DNA from: Candidatus Lernaella stagnicola
Lineage (GTDB): Bacteria > Lernaellota > Lernaellaia > Lernaellales > Lernaellaceae
Direction of reading: 5' to 3'
Assembly (NCBI GenBank): GCA_030765525.1
Contig: JAVCCK010000016.1
Location: 1 to 64,000 of the forward strand
DNA length: 64,000 bases
The notes under the pieces were generated by a model. That model saw nothing but the letters and a program-made list of their open reading frames with translations, did no database searches and was not told where the DNA came from. A program made the position numbers and the translations under genes. Shown piece after piece: positions 61,529 to 64,000 of this stretch (the first letter of the stretch is position 1; each line of letters starts with the position of its first letter).

Positions 61529-61654
61529 ATGGGCAGAAATAAAAGCGGGTCGCGGACGACGGCAATCGCCGGCAACTTTGAGATTACAACCAGCGACCCC
61601 ATTAAAAAAAGCATGAAATAAGGTTAGGCGAAAGAAACGAAAGGAGAAGTTGTC

Positions 61655-62098
61655 ATGACGCTAGTACGATGGAGACCCATCCGCGAAAGGGATCAGTTCC
61701 ACCATGATATGAACCGGCTGTTTGACTCGTTTTGGACGGGTCGGGCGGCGACCGAAGGCATCGCCGGTGCTTGGACGCCGGCTGTGAACATCTATGAAGA
61801 CGACGACCGGTATACGGTGTCGGTGGCGCTGCCGGGGCTGACTGAGAGCGACGTTCACGTCAACATCGAGAACAACATGCTGACGATTTCCGGTGAGCGG
61901 AAGCTCGAGAACGAAGACGCGCAGGAAAACTACAAGCGTATCGAGCAGTACTACGGCGAATTCACTCGGAGCTTCGCGTTACCCAACACGATCGACACCG
62001 AGCAGGTGGAAGCTACGATGGATAAGGGCGTGTTGCACGTGGCGCTGCCCAAGCGCGCCGAGACCAAACCGCGGTCCATCGAAGTGAAAGTTCACTAG
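61655..62098 (+). CDS. Hsp20 small heat-shock protein
   Basis: 147 residues with AAAGGAGAAG before the ATG. The alpha-crystallin domain (about 40-135) has its marks: TPAVNIYEDDDRYTVSVALPG, 'E-N-N-M-L-T-I-S-G-E-R', the R-S-F-A-L-P segment and MDKGVLHVALPK. The C-terminal I-x-I/V-like tail reads RSIEVKVH. Such proteins hold unfolding proteins for ClpB/DnaK. Its placement next to clpB supports a shared stress role. It ends at the terminator at 62155-62179. Confidence 0.95.
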   Translation: MTLVRWRPIRERDQFHHDMNRLFDSFWTGRAATEGIAGAWTPAVNIYEDDDRYTVSVALPGLTESDVHVNIENNMLTISGERKLENEDAQENYKRIEQYYGEFTRSFALPNTIDTEQVEATMDKGVLHVALPKRAETKPRSIEVKVH

Positions 62099-62154
62099 GA
62101 ACCACACAGCGACGAACGAGCAAAGCAACGAATTGTCCCAACCTCCCTTTTTCG

Positions 62155-62179
62155 GGCGACCTTTGGGTCGCCTTTTTTT
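62155..62179 (+). terminator. Rho-independent terminator of hsp20
   Basis: GGCGACC (62155-62161), loop TTTG, GGTCGCC (62166-62172), then seven T. Confidence 0.93.
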
Positions 62180-62208
62180 GTGCCGGATCCGGTGCATCGA
62201 AACGCCCA

Positions 62209-62239
62209 CAAAAAAACGGCCCCCGGAGGGGCCGTTTTT
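62209..62239 (-). terminator. Rho-independent terminator of gdhA
   Basis: An 8-bp stem, ACGGCCCC (62216-62223) with GGGGCCGT (62228-62235), loop CGGA. On the minus strand it is followed by a run of T; five T on the plus strand may also work. Confidence 0.9.
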
Positions 62240-62255
62240 GCTCGGACTCGAAGGC

Positions 62256-63521
62256 TCAGGGGAAGAGGCCGCGGTCTTTGTAAACTTCCTGCAGCCGGTT
62301 GAAGGCGACGATGTAGGCGGCGGTGCGCCAATCGCAGCCACCGCATTGAGCGGCAGCGGTTTTAACGCGCTCGTAGGCTGCGGAGATGATTTTATGCAGC
62401 TTGGAGTCGACCTTGGGCAGGTCCCAACTTTCGGCGCGCTTGTTTTGCAGCCACTCGAAGTAGCTGACGATCACGCCGCCGGAGTTGCAGAGGATATCGG
62501 GAATGATATCCACGCCGTGCTCGACCAGGTAGTCGTTACCCTCGGGGGTTGAGGGGCCGTTAGCGCCCTCGGCCACGAGTTTGACATCCAGCCACGGTGC
62601 GGTGTCGGCAGTGATTTGGCTTTCCAGCGCGGCGGGCACGAAAATGTCGGCCTTGGTTTTCAGGAAGGTTTCGTGATCGATGGCATCGCCGCCCGGGAAA
62701 TTCACGACGCCGCCGGCTTCGGCCACGTAGGCGGCCAGTTTTTCCGCATCGAGGCCGTCGGCGCAGCGAATCGCGCCGGTGGCGTCCTCGACGGCCAGCA
62801 GTTTAGTGCCCTTGGGTTGCATCAAGCGGGCGGTCCATGAGCCGACGTTGCCGAAGCCCTGCACGAAGTAGGTGGCTTGGCTCAGGTCGAAGTCGCAATC
62901 TTCCGCCCAATGCTCGATGCAGTACACGATGCCTTGCGCGGTGGCCTTTTCGCGGCCGACGCTGCCGCCGGCTTCGACGGGTTTGCCGGTCACCACGTGT
63001 GTCGACCGGGCGCGTTCGAGCGGCGGGACGGTCATCAGGTAGGTATCGAGGATCCACGCCATGATCTGGGCGTTGGTATTCACGTCGGGCGCGGGGATAT
63101 CGTAATCCGGCCCGATCGTGTTGCCGAGTGAGAAGGTAAAGCGGCGGGTGATATGTTCGAGTTCGTTCAGCGAATACGCTTGGGGATCGAACTGCACGCC
63201 GCCTTTGGCGCCGCCGAGGGGGATCCCGGCGATGGCGCATTTCCAAGTCATCCAGGTGGCTAGGGCGCGGACTTCGTCGATACTTACCGCGGGGTGATAG
63301 CGCAGCCCGCCCTTGAACGGCCCCAACACGTTATTGTGTTGGACGCGATAACCGGTGAACATTTCGACACGGCCGTCGTCCATTTTGACCGGGAAATTGA
63401 CGATAATCTCGTTGGTGGTCTTAGCCAGAATCTTACGGATTTCGGGATTCAAACCCATCAAATCCGCCGCCTTATCGAACTGTCGCTGCACGTTCTCATA
63501 GACGCTGTGTTGTTTGCTCAT
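62256..63521 (-). CDS. gdhA: glutamate dehydrogenase (Glu/Leu/Phe/Val family)
   Basis: 421 residues from ATG 63521; a longer frame to 63746 overlaps the next gene and lacks family sequence. The N-terminal dimerisation domain has GPFKGGLRYHP, Lys94 (WKCAIAGIPLGG) and catalytic Lys106 in GGAKGGV. The Rossmann domain carries VQGFGNVGSW and LAVEDATG, and the C-terminus has LVAEGANGP and DILCNSGGVIVSYFEW. Oxidative deamination of glutamate, coenzyme not decidable by eye (length and motifs suit the NAD-type or dual hexamers). It ends at its own terminator and faces hsp20. Confidence 0.95.
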   Translation of the reverse strand: MSKQHSVYENVQRQFDKAADLMGLNPEIRKILAKTTNEIIVNFPVKMDDGRVEMFTGYRVQHNNVLGPFKGGLRYHPAVSIDEVRALATWMTWKCAIAGIPLGGAKGGVQFDPQAYSLNELEHITRRFTFSLGNTIGPDYDIPAPDVNTNAQIMAWILDTYLMTVPPLERARSTHVVTGKPVEAGGSVGREKATAQGIVYCIEHWAEDCDFDLSQATYFVQGFGNVGSWTARLMQPKGTKLLAVEDATGAIRCADGLDAEKLAAYVAEAGGVVNFPGGDAIDHETFLKTKADIFVPAALESQITADTAPWLDVKLVAEGANGPSTPEGNDYLVEHGVDIIPDILCNSGGVIVSYFEWLQNKRAESWDLPKVDSKLHKIISAAYERVKTAAAQCGGCDWRTAAYIVAFNRLQEVYKDRGLFP

Positions 63522-63642
63522 CGCCTCGTTCCTTTCACGCGATTCGGGTTGAGAGGTCGATTCTCCAGCCGGGAACTCAATCATTTTTCCTTGTATGTGA
63601 CAAGTATAATCACGGTGTTCTTGGCATGTTTCGCTGATTTGC

Positions 63643-63990
63643 TCAGCAATATTCCTCGCAACGCCAAACCCCACCTCGGGCGTGAGACAACGTGCAGTCG
63701 TCGCGGTTGGCGCACGTGGCGCACAACCCCTGAAACTGCGTATCACGCCCAGTTGGGGGGTTCAATTTCGTAACGTTTTGCGGTACGGCTTCGGTGGCCG
63801 CCGTTTCGAATTCTTCACAGGTCCAAATCGGATTCCGGTGGTCTTTGCGGTACATGCAGCCATCCAGATGCATGCAGGTCGCGCAAATGCCGAGTTCGCA
63901 GTTTTTCTCGGGCGGTTCGGGAACCACTTTCACGGCGGCTTTCCGTTTCGAACGGCCTGCCGTCGGGGACTCGGTTGTCGAAAATGCCAT
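63643..63990 (-). CDS. small protein with duplicated Cys motif
   Basis: 115 residues near the window edge, start ATG 63990 with GGAGC upstream. Lys/Arg-rich N-terminal 25 residues, then two copies of a motif: CATCMHLDGCMYRKDH...WTCEEFE (about 36-62) and CATCANRDDCTLSH...WRCEEYC (about 90-115). Each is C-x2-C-x5-C with a fourth Cys in a WxCEE ending, likely a metal site or small zinc-binding unit. It lies 121 bp upstream of gdhA on the same strand. No family name recognised; a regulatory or redox role is possible. Confidence 0.7.
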   Translation of the reverse strand: MAFSTTESPTAGRSKRKAAVKVVPEPPEKNCELGICATCMHLDGCMYRKDHRNPIWTCEEFETAATEAVPQNVTKLNPPTGRDTQFQGLCATCANRDDCTLSHARGGVWRCEEYC

Positions 63991-64000
63991 GGCACGCTCC

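Overview
The window is GC-rich chromosomal DNA from a Gram-negative bacterium with an outer membrane: it has a TolC-type channel, a TonB-dependent receptor and fourteen predicted lipoproteins. An AgmX/PglI-type C-terminal domain, tandem ACT domains and above all many exported proteins with long Asp/Asn runs suggest a deltaproteobacterial, myxobacterial-like or related candidate lineage. That placement is inference; no rRNA or tRNA gene was seen.

Layout. 1-9.9 kb: Asp-rich exported proteins (a truncated C-terminus, three tandem paralogous lipoproteins, a fourth similar one), a Panacea-type toxin-antitoxin pair, nadA and a secreted metallophosphoesterase with an Asp-rich C-terminal tail. 9.9-13.2 kb: relics of a REP-associated tyrosine transposase element, whose decayed ends frame three lower-GC cargo genes. 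13.2-16.6 kb: a complete IS1595-type element with matching inverted repeats and an 8-bp A duplication, carrying an adenine methyltransferase and a probable restriction enzyme as passengers. 16.6-26.1 kb: a tandem ACT protein, two radical SAM proteins with three radical SAM domains between them, a chagasin-like inhibitor, a membrane-anchored propeller, an SGNH hydrolase and a sulfatase-fold lipoprotein. 26.1-33.8 kb: Asp-rich and Cys-rich lipoproteins, a zinc-ribbon/coiled-coil/RDD protein, a pseudokinase fused to an AgmX domain, a TPR lipoprotein and a DUF3108 protein. 34.0-41.1 kb: a TetR-controlled efflux operon (TolC, HlyD-like adaptor, two ABC ATPases, two ABC-2 permeases), convergent with a TonB-dependent receptor. 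43-50 kb: lipoproteins, a transglutaminase, a degenerate histidine kinase, a HEAT-repeat lipoprotein and a DUF1573 lipoprotein. 49.7-52.4 kb: a small operon ending in an acyl-CoA dehydrogenase. 52.4-58.1 kb: an accessory stretch with a low-GC alpha/beta hydrolase and a 1389-residue MmeI-like (type IIL) restriction-modification enzyme invaded in frame by palindromic repeats and by a repeat-flanked DUF559 nuclease domain. 58.1-64 kb: a stress locus (clpB, a possible DNA-binding protein, hsp20), glutamate dehydrogenase and a duplicated Cys-motif protein.

The most unusual items are the repeat-DUF559-repeat cassette in frame inside the restriction-modification gene, the IS1595 element with restriction-modification cargo, the deletion-derived REP-transposase relics framing cargo genes, and the Asp-rich lipoprotein family with its two anchoring layouts (next to the lipid Cys, or before a short Cys-containing C-terminal tail).
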